NCBI GenBank assembly: GCA_013398615.1
Contig: VZSR01000479.1
Span: 2,988,740-3,052,739 of the forward strand
Source: Brachypodius melanocephalos
Taxonomy: Eukaryota; Chordata; Aves; Passeriformes; Pycnonotidae
Reading direction: 5' to 3'
DNA: 64,000 bases
Shown here: in pieces, positions 13,082 through 26,465 of the stretch
Layout of the letters: each line of letters starts with the position of its first letter
Position numbering within the stretch: position 1 is the first letter of the stretch
The notes under the pieces: model-generated
The model's input: the letters and a program-made list of their open reading frames with translations, nothing else
The model's database searches: none
Told to the model about the DNA's origin: nothing
Program-made: the position numbers and the translations under genes

Positions 13082-13620
13082 AATATTAGCAGTCTGAAAA
13101 TTTTCTTACTTATTTCAAGGTGAAGATCAGGCTACTATTTATGTGCTTTCTTCTATCTGAACTCTGCTGAATTATGATCAAAATCAAGTTTTGATGGGCG
13201 TTCATTATATCAGGGTTTATTTTGATCCAAAGTCAGTAGTGATGCAAAGATGTTTTAAGATATGGAGAAAATTGCACTGGTCTTTCACTGCCTCGTGCTG
13301 AGGTTTTCAGTTTATTTTAACAAACACTTAAGTTGGATGTTGTATAACCAACTGAAATGCAGATTGTCTTGACTTAAATGTGTATAGTACAGGCAAGTGT
13401 AGTCATTTTCTCCTGCTCTGCAAAACCTGCCCTATCTGAATCTTTGCATAATTCCTAAAATATTGTCATTTCATGCAGCAAGAGAAGTCTTAATTTTGTG
13501 ATTACTTTGCTAGTAATGTTTAAATACTCTAAAAAAAATCTTTTCCTCATATTTTGAAAAAAGTTTTTCTTATATTTTGTCATCTACTAAACCTTACTGT
13601 CAATTTTCCATTACTATCGG

Positions 13621-13637
13621 TTTTTTTTTTTTTTTTT
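13621..13637. repeat. Poly-T tract
   Basis: A pure run of 17 T is followed by CCC. No adjoining retrocopy was recognised. Confidence 0.9.
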
Positions 13638-16600
13638 CCCAATAAGAAATGGGTCTTTGAATTTTTTCCAAAATCATAGCACAAATAAATAATTCAATTT
13701 ATTGAAACATTGAAGAATAAGTTTAAGTGCAGTTCAGTAAAATCATTAGTTGATCTACGGTAGAGATACATCATAATGATTTAACTTACAATCTGTGGGG
13801 TCCTTTTAGGAACTACCTTGTCTTTTTCAGTACAACTCTACCAAAAGAATTGGGGTGGGGAAGTTTAATGTATTTTTGTTTCCCCCTAATCTTTGCAGTT
13901 ATTTGGATGATTAGTAGGGCATACAATACCTAAATTTCCTGAATAATGCCAGAGATAATGGAGGAAGAATATCATATCTTTTGGAATAGTTCTATAGCAT
14001 AGAGCTATGATTAAAAATAAAAAGAAGTTTGCAGATGGACAAAAAAAAATGTTTGACATGTACAATTACATCTGTAACATGTACTTCATTCCCTATAAAG
14101 ACAGTTATTTCTTTAAGCACACTCATAGGTGTTATGTTCAATATAGGTAAACATAACTGTGTGTATTCAAGTTAATTGATTTTTCTCAGCTCTAATACCT
14201 CAAGCTTATGATCTTTTTTAGTTCTTGCAAGTGATAAATTTGTCAGCTTTGTCAGAAAATATAGTTTAGGTACCAAAAATTCATTCTTCAGGTAAATGAG
14301 GGAGATTTTTTTGCTTCTAGAACTGTGTTAATGGGGCAGAAGAAGACCTGATAATTCAGAATAACTTTTCCTTATTTAAAGAAGACCTCTATTATGTGAG
14401 AAGGCTTAGAATTCAGGAGCCTTTGCAACATAAGCAAATTCTCCTCATCTCCTCCTTTCTGCCTGTCATTTCTAAAACAATGACTATCCCACTATGAGGG
14501 AACTCACCCAGATAAGTGAGCAAGCATTGGATGTTAGTGTTGGTTTTATTTTGGAACTCAATAATATAATCATCAGAATTAACAAAATTTTCTTCTGCTT
14601 TGAAATGTCCAAACCGAAAGCTAAAGCATAATTCAAGGAAAAACTACCCCTATAGTAATTAAATTGGAATTCTCAACTCTATCACCTTTTGCTCAAGATT
14701 TCAATTTGATTCTCCTGATCATTTGAAAACCTCTAAATTTGTTGCTTAGTAAAAATAAGGTAAGGCTTCCCCTACTGGTCTGGTTTTTTACTTTTTGTAA
14801 TGCAAGTAGGATAAGCTACAGATGTTTCATATACAGTTTTCCTGCCATTTTATTTGTGACCTTGAATGTTAAAAAAAAAAAAAATAAAAATCCAGCATTT
14901 CAGAACTACAATTCCAGTTCTTGTACCAATGAACTGGGCTGTTGATGCTTTGCCATCCTTCCCGTCTGCAGGCTGTGGTAGCTCCAAAGTGTCCAGTTCC
15001 AAAAGTCACTTTCTCCATGGCATGACCAGAATGCAGAGTGTCTGTAGGATGCTCAAAGTGCCTAATGAAGCTCAATAATGCACTCAAGATGAGAATTATG
15101 CAGAAATTTACTAAATTCTAGCTGTAATTATATCATCACAAGATATTTTGTGATAAATATACCATTGTTTGCATCACTAGATAGTGTCATGGAATGTGAA
15201 TTTGTGGAGACTTTTTCAGTATTCTGGAGCACAAGACATTTTAACATCTTTTATTTAAAACATTCTCATTAGTCCAATTTTTAAATTACATTTTTTTATT
15301 GTTTTCTCCCCTCTGGAGACACAATTTGGTATAACATTACCCCCCCAAAAAGTGATGATAAAATAAGTGTAACAAAATCATTGGAAAGACATGTTATTTT
15401 GAAAGCAATGGAACTAAATGAAGACTTCATTTCATACAATAAAGGCTATGTAGAAAAATTTGGCAGCATTCTGGTTTGGAATTCGAGAGACTTCAATGGA
15501 ATATGACTTCCAGGTTGCAAGACACTCTACTTTTTAGTTACTTCAAATAATATTTCTAAATAACCCGTTGCTTCTTAACATCTCAAAGTTGATGTGATTG
15601 CTAAGCAAAAAGAAAATATGTTTAACAACTAAGCACATTGTCCAGAAATGCTGAAGATGAAGAGAAGCATTTACTAGAGAAAGATCTATTTAGGTGCTTT
15701 GACGATACAGTCAGATGTTTAACAGAATTATTTAAAGGCAATTTAGACAGCAGTATCTACTTCCCACTGAATTTCACTTAGTCACTTCTATAAATCCCAT
15801 ATGTATCTTCTACATCTTTAGGCACTTTAAATATCTGGCCCAAGGACAGTTGAAAATCTTTTAAAGCTATAGGAAGACTTCTGTTTTCTGTTACTGGAAG
15901 AAAATCACATTTTTAAGGCTAGTCCTCAAATTAACAAGAATTTCAGCCTTGGAGACTGTTGTTCAATGAGGATATTAAAATTATTTGTGACATTTGGTCA
16001 GTATGGGCTGGTAGAAACATCTGTGCATATTACTTTTCACTAACATCGTTAATTCTGTAAGAAATGTAACCACAACTGCAGTGCTTTAATCAGCTTTCCT
16101 TTTTCTCATTTCTTTTTTTTCTTTCAGAAATTGGACTATTAAATGTTGCTGGCTGAATACCAATTCTAATATTTTCTAAAATTAAATAATCATAAATCTA
16201 AGTAAGTATAGCTATTTTCTTGTAGGAACAGAATCTGCTAAGTAACAAACTCCCACAGAATGAGAGACATAAATTTGTGTTTGCTGTTTGCTTTTTCCTT
16301 TAAATATATATTAAGCTTTTCTACTTTTAAGCTTACACAGTAGTAGGGACTAGGGATGGGTAAAGCCCCCACTGCAATGTTTTTTATTCTAAAACAAATA
16401 ATTTTATGGATTTATTTACACAGACCCAACACAGTGGGAAGCACATCTTCACCTGCAGTCGTCTGTTACAATGACATGCCACAGCACAGAATAGGAGAGT
16501 GGACAGTGTTTTTCTTTCCAGTCTCAATTGATTGTTACCATTTGTTTTTCTTAATATTATTCAACTGAATGCATGGAAGAGGGTTCCAGATGCATCATAT

Positions 16601-19200
16601 AATGTTAAATCTGTGTGCAGTAAATGCCTGGCTTCATAATAAATACAAATCTTCACTCTTAAAAAGGTAGGTAAGGTTAATGGCGGTGCTGGTATGGTCT
16701 CAGGCCAATACTAGTTATTTATTTTTTAAACACTTATTCTTACAATGAATCAATTCATATAAAACCCAGAAACTTAGAGCCTTAACATTAATACTTTAAC
16801 TTCGAGATTTCAGGCTGGGGAGTTTTCCTTAATATTAAACATTAAGGTGTTTAAAGATATAATTTCATATAAAACACAGAACATTATCCATGCCTGGTTG
16901 GTACCTGCATTTCAGTAAGAAAATCCTGTTTGCAAGATTATTAATGAAAAGGTAGCACATAAATTTGACAGCAGGTGACTACGCCTGGTAAATACTTGGA
17001 TGTTTTCCAATAAGTTTTGAGATAATCTACTCAGGAAATGAAAGAAATGAGAGGTAACTCCAGTGATGTAGGTAAATTAACTGAAAGTGTAAAGGGTAAA
17101 CACAGAAAGCAACAGCTCTTAGTAGTTTTTAAGTAGGCCAGTATCATTTCTCCTGCATACTCATGTATGAAACAGAAGGTGGTTAAATAGTCATGGCTTG
17201 AAAAATACCTTGCTAGAAGAAATAATAATGTATTGATCATTTGCACATAAATATAGAGTTGTAAATATTTTAGCAGTTACAAACAATGTGTGGAGGAGGA
17301 TCTACTGAGAGAAATAGCTTATGGATGATATACAGTGATAGTAAGTGATCTTATTAACTCTTGTCAGCTGCTCTTGGATGCTTAGCCCCAAAAAGGTTCC
17401 TGTTTTATCTGTGTTGTTTCTTTCTCTGCTGTACTTTTTAAAACATGAATTGATTGCCCATTTGCAAATGATTCTGTGGCCCTGTGAAACATTCTGGAGA
17501 TCTACGAACTCTACAATAAATTTTATCTAACCTAGATCTTACAACTTTTGTGTTAGCTGATAGTTAGAAAACTCTGGATAAAAGTGAAATAGTCATTAAC
17601 TTACTGAGACTGAAGGCATTGCTCTCTGTTATGTGCCGTGACAGAGATGGATTGAAAAATGGTCATAAAAAAGGATGGAATAGAGCAATTTGGACAATCT
17701 TGGATAGGACAGGTTGCAGCACATTTCAGGTTTAATGTCTTCCTACACTGAAATGCTGGCATGCAGCGGTTCCTGGGTTCCTTCTGACATGCATGAGGTG
17801 GAAGCACTCTAGGGGTTTTTAGGGGCAAGAGACTTGTCCTCTCCTTTGAAATCTACAGTGCAACTGTACAACATCCTAAATCTACAAGAGTAAGCTGCTG
17901 TGCTTTCTTGCTGGGCATGATATGACCAGACATAAGGAGCTCTAGACTAGTCTACCAGAGATCACCACTGATCATGGCAAACGTCTATCTGCACATTTCA
18001 ATTATGACTTTAAAGGACTGGCTGAAACTGATTTATTTTGGTAGTCTACCAAGAGTGATGAATAAAACTCAGCATTGAAAGAAACTGATTACAAGAACAA
18101 TTTCTAGGAGTGTTATATTTCGTGCTCATAGTACAAAGCAAAATATTTCTAATGTATTTATTTTTCAGAGTTGAAAAAGCATTTGACTTATCCTGCATCA
18201 GCATGTATATATAAGAGCTGACGTTTTCATAAGGCTCTTGCTGATTTCATGGAAGAAACACACTTGATTCTAGCTAATATAATCTATTTTTGTAACAGAC
18301 ATTTGGGTCAATCTGTTCTCATACAAATTTTTAATAAACACATTCTTTCTCCCACCTAATGCAGTCAGAATAGATGGGGAAATGGAAAGCAAATGGGCAA
18401 CTAGGAGCCTTGCATCTTTATATTTCCAAGAAATGTTGTTATTGTTTACTACTACATAGTGGGAGGACAATAAAAATAAATCCTACTTTTTATTGTATTC
18501 TATGAAGTTTCAGGGTACAGTTTAAAAACTCTATTTTCAGAGCTGAAGGATAAAAGCTGGTATTTCTGCTGACAGATGGCTAAGGATGTTGTTATCCTTT
18601 CTGCATGTGCAAAGATTATTGCAGTCTCATTGCCTACACCTTGCTTTCAAACTTTGGCCTTCCTTTTATTTACAAAGCTGTTCATTAAACAACATAGGAA
18701 GTTGATTGCACTGTGACTCTTTTTTAACAAGTGTTGTAGAATATAAATGAATTAGGGTTATGTTCTGAAACCATTTCATCTTGCAGCAAGATTTAATAGG
18801 AAGTACATGTAATTAAAATTAAGACTTGATTGCCAACTTTGGATCTACTCTAATGCTTTATATATTTGATTATCTTAGAGAGTGCTAGTGTTAAATTTTT
18901 CAGTAATTGAAAAGTACTATTGCATTTAAAATTATTTAGCAATTATTGCACAGTTTTTAAATTTAATAACGTATCCAGTTTGGCTAAAATTACTCAAATC
19001 ATTTGAGTTTCTAATGCATTTCAAATTACTCAGAGCAATCTGTGAGCTTGAAGAATCAGTTCCACAAACATCATCAAACAGCTTGTGTCATTCTGCACTT
19101 TATAAAATAAAAGACAATTGAATACCTTCATGAAGGACTTGTCTTCATGATAACCATGATAATCAGAGAGTAGAGAGAAATAGCTGCAGTGTCTGAAGTC

Positions 19201-19300
19201 TGTTGTGTGTGTTTGTGTGTGGATTGACTTGGGTTTTCTGCTTTGGTTTTTTTGTTCATTTTGGGTGTGGCGTTGGTTGGTTGGTTGGTTTGTTTTCTGG
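19201..19300. repeat. G/T-rich low-complexity patch with (TTGG)n
   Basis: GT-rich runs at 19205-19222 are followed by a T-rich segment and four tandem TTGG units at about 19273-19291. The frame of about 135 codons on the opposite strand is rich in Thr, Gln, Lys and His because of this composition and is not a gene. Confidence 0.85.
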
Positions 19301-21534
19301 GGCTTTCTCGGATAAGGCAAAGCATCTTTTTCCTGATGCAGAAGAATTTTTTTCTGGAGATCAAAGGTTTGGGGTTTGATGAACTTACAAGAAAAATCAA
19401 GCCTCAGGATTGTATTAGATTCTGGGGATGGTGACATCTATCCACTACAGGACTTTGCACTGAGAAATGGGACTGACATACTCTGATCAGGAAAGCTTCA
19501 GAATTAGAGAAGCTGTGCTTCTCAGGAAAACATTCATGTACCAGAGCCATATATCAAGTGTGAGTTATTTATTCTTAATAATAGCTATTGAAAAAGTCCC
19601 AATGCTTGATTCTATTTTCACAGAACCTATGTGTTGCTAAATCCCAATTTTAAGCCTTTAAGTAACAGAAGCTCAATTTGACTCCAAGATTCATTTTGCC
19701 CAGATCATTATTTTTTTGAGATATTTTAATTAAAAGAAACTAGGGCCTGAATTTCTGGTGTGAGCATGAAGGAGGGGGAAAACCAAACAAAAATCCCAAC
19801 ATTTCCCCCCCTGCATATTCTGCTTTGATTGACAGGATGGAGTGAAAAAGAAGAGGAGGGGGGAGAGATTTAATAATGAGTAATTTGATGACTCCTTTAT
19901 ATGGAAGTTCTACTGTTTTGGTTTTTTTTGTCTGGAGGGGTTTTCTTGGGGGCTGAGAACTAAAAGTTCTACCATAAATCTACGTAAAAAGCACTATGTG
20001 TCATACTGTCTCATGATGAAGGTAAATCACAGATAAATATCAATTAAGCAAAGTATTTACAGCAACAAAAGAGAGAAGGTGTCCTGACTGTATAAATGAG
20101 CTGCAGCTGTCATTTTCTGTGGCTGACCAGGGAAGGGAGGGGTCCATACTGTAGCTGGTGAAAAGCAGAGCTTCAAGAAGTCTCTGTGGTCTTCCTGAAT
20201 CACTGCTGACAGAAGTTCGTCATCACCGTCTTTTAATTCTGCTTTGGCCTTTTTGCTACTGGTTTTGTCAATACTAATTTAAGGGATTTTTAGCATTTTA
20301 TAATATACAATCCAAAATATTGAAAAAAAGTGGGACTGTAGCAGTGGTTTTGTGCATTTTTGCACCGCATGCAGTCCATGTCAGTATCTTTGTTGGTTAC
20401 CTTGGAAACTGTCATGGGGGAAATGTGATTGGCTGCATCCTCCAATTGATTATTATAGTCGTGGGCACTTTCAAGTGCCAGACATCTCATAGGTTGCACA
20501 AGTAAGTAGCACTAAATGATTCACAATTTAAGATTCTTTTATTTTGAAGGAAGCCACATGAAGCAGTACATCTGCAATGCCTTGGAAGTTTGACTGGAAT
20601 GAGTAATGAATTGCAAATTTCCTCTTTGTAGAATCTATAGTGTTTAGGGGGATGTGCTTCGGTTTTTCTTTTTCTTCCTAGCTGTTTCTACTGTAGGATG
20701 TCTGACAGGAAGGAGCAAAAACAATCTCCCCACCCTAACAAACCCAAAACCCCATACTGAAACAATAAATATGTTCTTAGATCTATTACAAAATACAATC
20801 TTCTGTTTTGTATTGTTAGAGGAATAGAAGTTCACATCCTTTGAGCTGCTTATATGCTTCCCCTTTTTTTGTCTCAAGAACTGATATCAGAATTGTTTAA
20901 TAGCCTGTCCTGCTCCCGTTGATGAGTTGATAAACAGTGATAGCCTGCAGAGTGGTGCATTCAGTATCTTGACTGTGCTTTACATACATTTTTTTTCAAC
21001 AAAGTGGGAACACATCTTTTGTTTTCAAGCAAAAATCTGTTGGTGACTAAGGCCTCTTTATGTCAAATTTTCTCAGTTACTTTTGAAAAATCAATTCGTA
21101 TAGCATAAAGCAAAGTTATTGTCTTGGGAATATCTTTAGAAAGTCATGATTGAAAATGTAGTTCCCCTATGCTTTGGTGTTGCCTTCAGTATCTGGTTTT
21201 ACCTGACCATCATTGCCTACAGAAATACCTGGCTTAAGTGAAGAGTTCATATCACATTGCAAAGTTAATGGCCCAAATTACTCTTGGATGCTTCTATATT
21301 AGGAATAAAGAATGGGTTTAAAGTAAAACTACTGTACCATGTAGAGATAACTTAGTATCTTTATTTTTCTGTAGCTCCTTTCCTAGTAGCATTTCATTTG
21401 CATCCTTGAATGACTCCAATATCCTCAGAATTGTAGACATTTTTTCAATTCAGAAAACAATGTATGGCTATAGTATATCTTCTTCTCTATGCTCAGCCCT
21501 GATAGCAGTGAATAGCAATAGAAAACATTGCCAA

Positions 21535-21680
21535 GGATCTTTTGCAGTCTCCATCTTTGTAAGTTTTCAAGACCAGACTGGATAAACCCTAAGTGATCAG
21601 GGCTGATCTGATTTTTAGCAGGATATTGTGCTAAATGACCACTGAGGTATATATTCCAGCCTGATTTATCCTATGCTGTG
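21535..21680 (+). mobile_element. CR1 LINE 3' fragment, old
   Basis: The order of motifs matches the sense strand of a CR1 3' end. GCAGTCTCCATCTTTG is followed by TTTTCAAGACCAGACTGGAT, then TTTTAGCAGGATATTGTGCT, then TGACCACTGAGGTATATATT, and a degenerate CCTGATTTATCCTATGCTG tail. Many substitutions point to an ancient copy. There is no open reading frame. The call rests on the remembered consensus. Confidence 0.75.
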
Positions 21681-22579
21681 AACCATCTCACTGAATACTG
21701 TATATTTCCAGCTAATGTTTATCTGACTGTAGCTTTTAGCCATTGCTTTCCATTACTCATTGCCCTGTTAAGGAACTCGTTGGTACTCGATGCCTCTCTC
21801 ATTGTAAGTGAATACTGAAATACAACAAGCAAACCAACTCCCAGCCTGTTTCAAGATTAGCAGCTGGACATACACTTGGTTTGTCTACCCTGTAAATCAT
21901 TTGTTCTATTTTGCCCTGGATGGGACAAAATAGGTAAACTTTTATTAAAATGCATATATTGAAGTGGGATGCGGAATTCCCCTTTTGGAGTTTTCAGTGG
22001 TGGCCAAAGAAATCTTGTTTCTCAGCCTCTTATTTCCTCTTTCAAGGTGGTCAAAAATACTTAAAGCAGATCTCCAAACAGGAAATATTCTGATCAAAGA
22101 AATTTTTTGTGCAACATTTTAAGCTATTATTTCTTGTATGAAAAAATGAATCTGAAGTAAATCCTGTCATATTTCTGACAACTTTCCTCACCAGCTGGGC
22201 AGTCGGACTTTAGGCACAGGCAGCCAGACACGGGGATCTGCAGAGCTGCTCCAATCTCAGCTCAGCTGCAGCCACTATCACTAAGTCTTTTAAAGCAGAA
22301 AGTCCCAGGAATTTAAGGGCTAACCCTCCAGAGCAATCAGATACCTTTTTCTGCATGGATGGAATACAACACTGAATTCTGCTTGGTTTTGATGCCTTGC
22401 AAAAATTAAGTTTATTACATGTACATGATTACCTGCATCAACAAAGTTTGTAATCTTTTAAAAGAATAAAATCAAGCTTTTAGTCCAGACCAATTGCCTC
22501 TGAAATAATTTAGCTGGGAATTAAATATTTTTCTATAATTTGTCAAACAGTTGCAGCAGCTTTCCTTTATGTTGCCAAG

Positions 22580-22740
22580 AACTGAAGTTGGGCATCTGGC
22601 CTGTGGTTACCTGATTGATCCCTTTTGGCATTTTTAGTATGGACACAACATTGCCTCTCTTCTTGTCTTCTGGAGTTTCTCCAGTTTTCCATGATTTATT
22701 AGAAAGGTAATACTAGCAGACAGGAGATTGCCTCTGATTC
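22580..22740 (-). mobile_element. CR1-type LINE ORF2 fragment, strongly decayed
   Basis: On the + strand this resembles the antisense of the reverse-transcriptase region of CR1/L3-type LINEs. Landmarks are GGCCTGTGGTTACCTGATTG, then CTTTTGGCATTTTTAGTATG, ACACAACATTGCCTCTCTTC, and TCTTCTGGAGTTTCTCCAGT followed by CCATGA. The order fits, but identity is low and no frame survives. It could be another non-LTR LINE family. Confidence 0.55.
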
Positions 22741-25074
22741 CTCTCCTTTAGTGCTCTTTGGGGGTTTCTTGTTTGTGCTTTGTTGTTTGTATTTTTTTTC
22801 ATATAAAGCATTACTGTACTTTTTGAAGTTATATCTCTAATTATTATACTATGAATGATATAATTTGTTACTGTATTTATACTGTGGATATTTTTTTCTC
22901 CTTCATAAAGGGTTTCTAATTTTAATTAAAAAAAAAAACTCCAAAATTTATTATTAATTAAAAATTACAGAACTGATTTAATCTTAGCAGTCTGACTTTC
23001 TGGGAAAGGATCCTAGCTGAGACAGAGTGGATTGACATGATTATATTTCTTATTGAAACATGAAGAATAGAGATTATTAAAAGTCCTTTGTACCACTAGT
23101 CCTAAAATTAAACTTGAAAATTAAGGATATGCTTAAATATCTTAAGATTTGCTGGGCTAAGGATAATATCTCTACGTTATCCATGCCGTATAACTTTTAA
23201 TTTCTATTACTTACTATCTCCTTAACTTTTTTTATTAATCTGATTTCCACCATCACCTGATCACTGATATGAAGTTTTTGCTTTCTAGCACTATCATAAA
23301 CTTGTAACTTGTAATATTCTGGTCTCTAGCAACCTTTGAATTTTCAGTCTTTGTTTTCCTGGGGTTTTTTTGCCAACCAGTGGATCTCATTTGCAGGGAG
23401 AGAGACCCTTTGTAACAGATTTAACCTTGGAGGCTGGAGATAAGGCCTGATGTACTGCATTGAATATTCACAAGCAATTTTCAAATACATTTTATTTGTG
23501 ATAGGCTCAAATCCAGAAGTTAAATTATGAACTTGGAGGAAATCTTTAGCATACAACACACAGCAGTTAACATACTTTTTGTTAATATGTGACATCTTTG
23601 TACACATCTTTATTTATGTGAAATGTTGAAGTACTATCAGAGAATTTGACCAAATCCCTCCAAATTAAAACCAAATTTCTCAGTTGAGACAACTATACTG
23701 CTCATTCTATGGTAGCACAAAGATGATAATATGCAGATGAACCACTGCTTCTCTGGGCAGTTCCATCAGCAATCATAGGATGCTTCTCACTTTGGATTCA
23801 TTTTCCAATGCCTTAACAAGGCAGATTACCTGATGTAATAGTTCTACTTTAAGGGCAGGAGAAGAAACAGAGAGATAAAAATAGGTATGCAGATGGAAAC
23901 AGTTTCACTTTTCTATATGCTAATAGCAAACTAGCAGGCCTCTTAATCATCCCTCTCATTAGTGGCTGCATTTTCAAAATGGTCTCAAAAAGATCTTTAA
24001 ATGTGCATAGCCAGAGAAATATCTGCATAGATAAAATTGAACAGATATTTGAGGAAGAAAGAATTAGATACCAAGTGTTAGTGTTGTCATGGAATAACTG
24101 GAATGCAATTTTCAGTGTGCAAACAGCTTGAAATTATTTATTATAAAAAATTACTTTAAATGCCAATCTCTTTGAACAGTGTAATAAGAAATATTTTACA
24201 TTATTTCCTGTAGTTGAAGGTGGCAACTTTCTCAAAATGCTTGAATAAGAATTTTTGTTACTTTGGAAACTTTGAGTATGAAGAACAGACCAGTCTTAAG
24301 GCCAGGGGCTCACTGGTGCCAAGGACAGCAAGGTAAAACACAATGATTATAGGTGGAAACTTAGTGAAAGCAGTGTAGAATTCAGCAGATTTATTGCAGA
24401 TGAACAATAAATGCCTCACATTCAAATGTCCAATTGTGTGTTTTTCTGAGGAACAGAAAGCTTCTCTTCAAATAGGGGAAAAAAAAAGTAACTCTCCAGC
24501 AATGCCCTATATTACTGATGCTATCAGTGGTCACTGAATAGTTTGCTATTATGTGTTATTTTAGAACTAAGGCCTTGTTTGTTTAGAATTTAAGTCAAGA
24601 TAAATAAAATGTGTTGCACATTATGTGATTTGTTCTGAATATAAAATAAGACAGCTCCATTTCTCTGAGAATTTTATAACACAGTTGAATTTCTCAAAAT
24701 GGACATGATTAATTTTTAAGAGTCATGATATTGTGGCAGGAGACACTGTCAAGTTGTAACCAAAACCCTTCTTAGACTCCCTTTACCATAGTATACATTG
24801 TTTAGCTTTTGCTTTACTTTGCAAAAAGATTTATAGTGAGCCTTCTAAACACTAAAATCTTCCTAACAAAGATCCCATCTTTTCTACATTGTATGTGATA
24901 GATTTTGATGGATTCTCTGGAGCACAGTAGAAATAAATCATATCTACCCAGTGAATACTCACTACATCCCTGATTTATCTTATTTGCAGATGGCCTTTCT
25001 TCTGCTCATATTTTGAAACAGCCATTTGTAAAAAGGTTCTATATTAAGAATGAATGGTTTGGTATTGTAAAAAA

Positions 25075-25088
25075 ATATATATATATAT
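25075..25088. repeat. (AT)7 microsatellite
   Basis: Seven perfect AT units follow a short A run. Confidence 0.9.
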
Positions 25089-25778
25089 TACATCACATAA
25101 TGTGCAGTCTTATGAGTGTATCTATTTCCAAGCCTGTTTCTTGAATAACATTGAAAATTTATACACACTTTTATTATTATTTCTGCCCATTGGGCTCAAT
25201 GGAATTTGCTAGTTCATAGAACTGGTTTTAAAACTACTTTCCAGCACAGTTTGTAATTAGGATGTCAATGTCAGTGTAATTAGGATGACTGCAAAAGTTC
25301 AAATAAAACAGGACAAAATATTCTGGGATTCATGGCTGGGCAAAGGGATGCTAAGCACTAAGACATTTTATTATCTCCAAATCCAGCCAGTTCTCAGGAA
25401 AACACAGGCTGTGTGGTTAGAAATTCAGGTTCCTGAGTTGTTGGGGAAAGCATTCCTACCCATTTTAAGTTTAGGAGGCAAACAGACAACACACAACCTG
25501 TTATTTATGTTTTTAAACCCCACAGTAAAGATATGTAGAACTTGCAGATGTGCAGCTATTTTAAATAATTTTAAGAAAGCTGTTCAAAGTACTGAAACAA
25601 ATCACTGGTTTCCAATCAACTGCCACCTCTTCAATTCTCAAAGAGTTTCTAAAAGTGATTGCTAATGTTTCAACTCTTGCATTTCTAATCTCAGTTACAC
25701 CTGTAGATGCTTTTTTATTACTACTTTTACCTTCATCCAGCCTTAATTCACCCTTGTTCATTTTTATTCTTTTTCCTA

Positions 25779-25790
25779 ACACACACACAC
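25779..25790. repeat. (AC)6 microsatellite
   Basis: Six perfect AC units lie in AT-rich intergenic DNA. Confidence 0.9.
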
Positions 25791-26356
25791 TTTAAAAAGT
25801 ATTAATGTATCTTGAATATAAATCACTTAATTCTTCTTCTGTTATCCTTTATATTCCCATCTCCTCTTAATTAATGGTTCCTTATTCTATGACTATTTGG
25901 AGGGCCTTTAAAAGTCTCTTTTTAAGAACAAAATTTCCTACTCAATTTGTTGTACAACTTTATGGAACAGTGCTGAAAATTAACACCATAAATGTAAATT
26001 TTAGTATGTTATTTAAATTCTGTGTTTTACCAGCAGCTTATTTGAACTCCTTAGCCTTCCTCTAGCATTTCTTCTTGAAAATTCACTAATTTCTTTTATC
26101 CACATTTAGGCTAATCTCAAAAGTGTTTATGGTTTCATCGTATCTGTCATGCTTACTTTTAGTAACTCTTGTCTGTACTACCTCAACCAAATAAATACAC
26201 CTGATATGTTTCATGTGCCATGGAGTCTCTCAAGTTTTTCAAGCTCTGTTTCTCAGGACTTTGTTGAGACCATAATTTGGAAACAGTTTTCCAGATTTTG
26301 GAAGTATTTGCCTGTTGCCAGCATTCACTGATCACTTTCATAAGCGTGTTTCTCTT

Positions 26357-26465
26357 TGGGTGGTTGGTTTGGTGGTTTGGCAGGTTTGTTTGCTTGTGTG
26401 GGTTTGTTTGTTTGTTTGTTTGCTTGGAGATTTTTTTATTTTTCTTTTAGGTTTTTTTTTTTGGA
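26357..26465. repeat. G/T-rich patch with (TTTG)n
   Basis: GGT and TTTG units alternate, with an array of about six TTTG repeats near 26400-26422, followed by a T-rich segment. It is a simple repeat with no coding signal. Confidence 0.88.

Larger units (their letters stand above)
11646..21534. other. Intergenic DNA, no gene seen
   Basis: This long AT-rich stretch has no exon I can support. The longest frames (about 160-174 codons on the minus strand near 11488-12012) run across the SINE and lack any known domain. Pieces worth noting are an octamer-containing AT-rich block at 12190-12620, poly-T runs near 13057 and 13621, and a G/T-rich patch at 19201-19300, each listed separately where useful. 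Confidence 0.55.

Noticed and set aside
20290..20505. Overlapping frames on both strands with hydrophobic stretches
   Set aside because: No known motif, no splice or promoter context; chance frames.
25285..25665. A 126-codon frame on the + strand
   Set aside because: No recognisable family, no promoter or exon context, and ordinary AT-rich composition; more likely chance than a gene.
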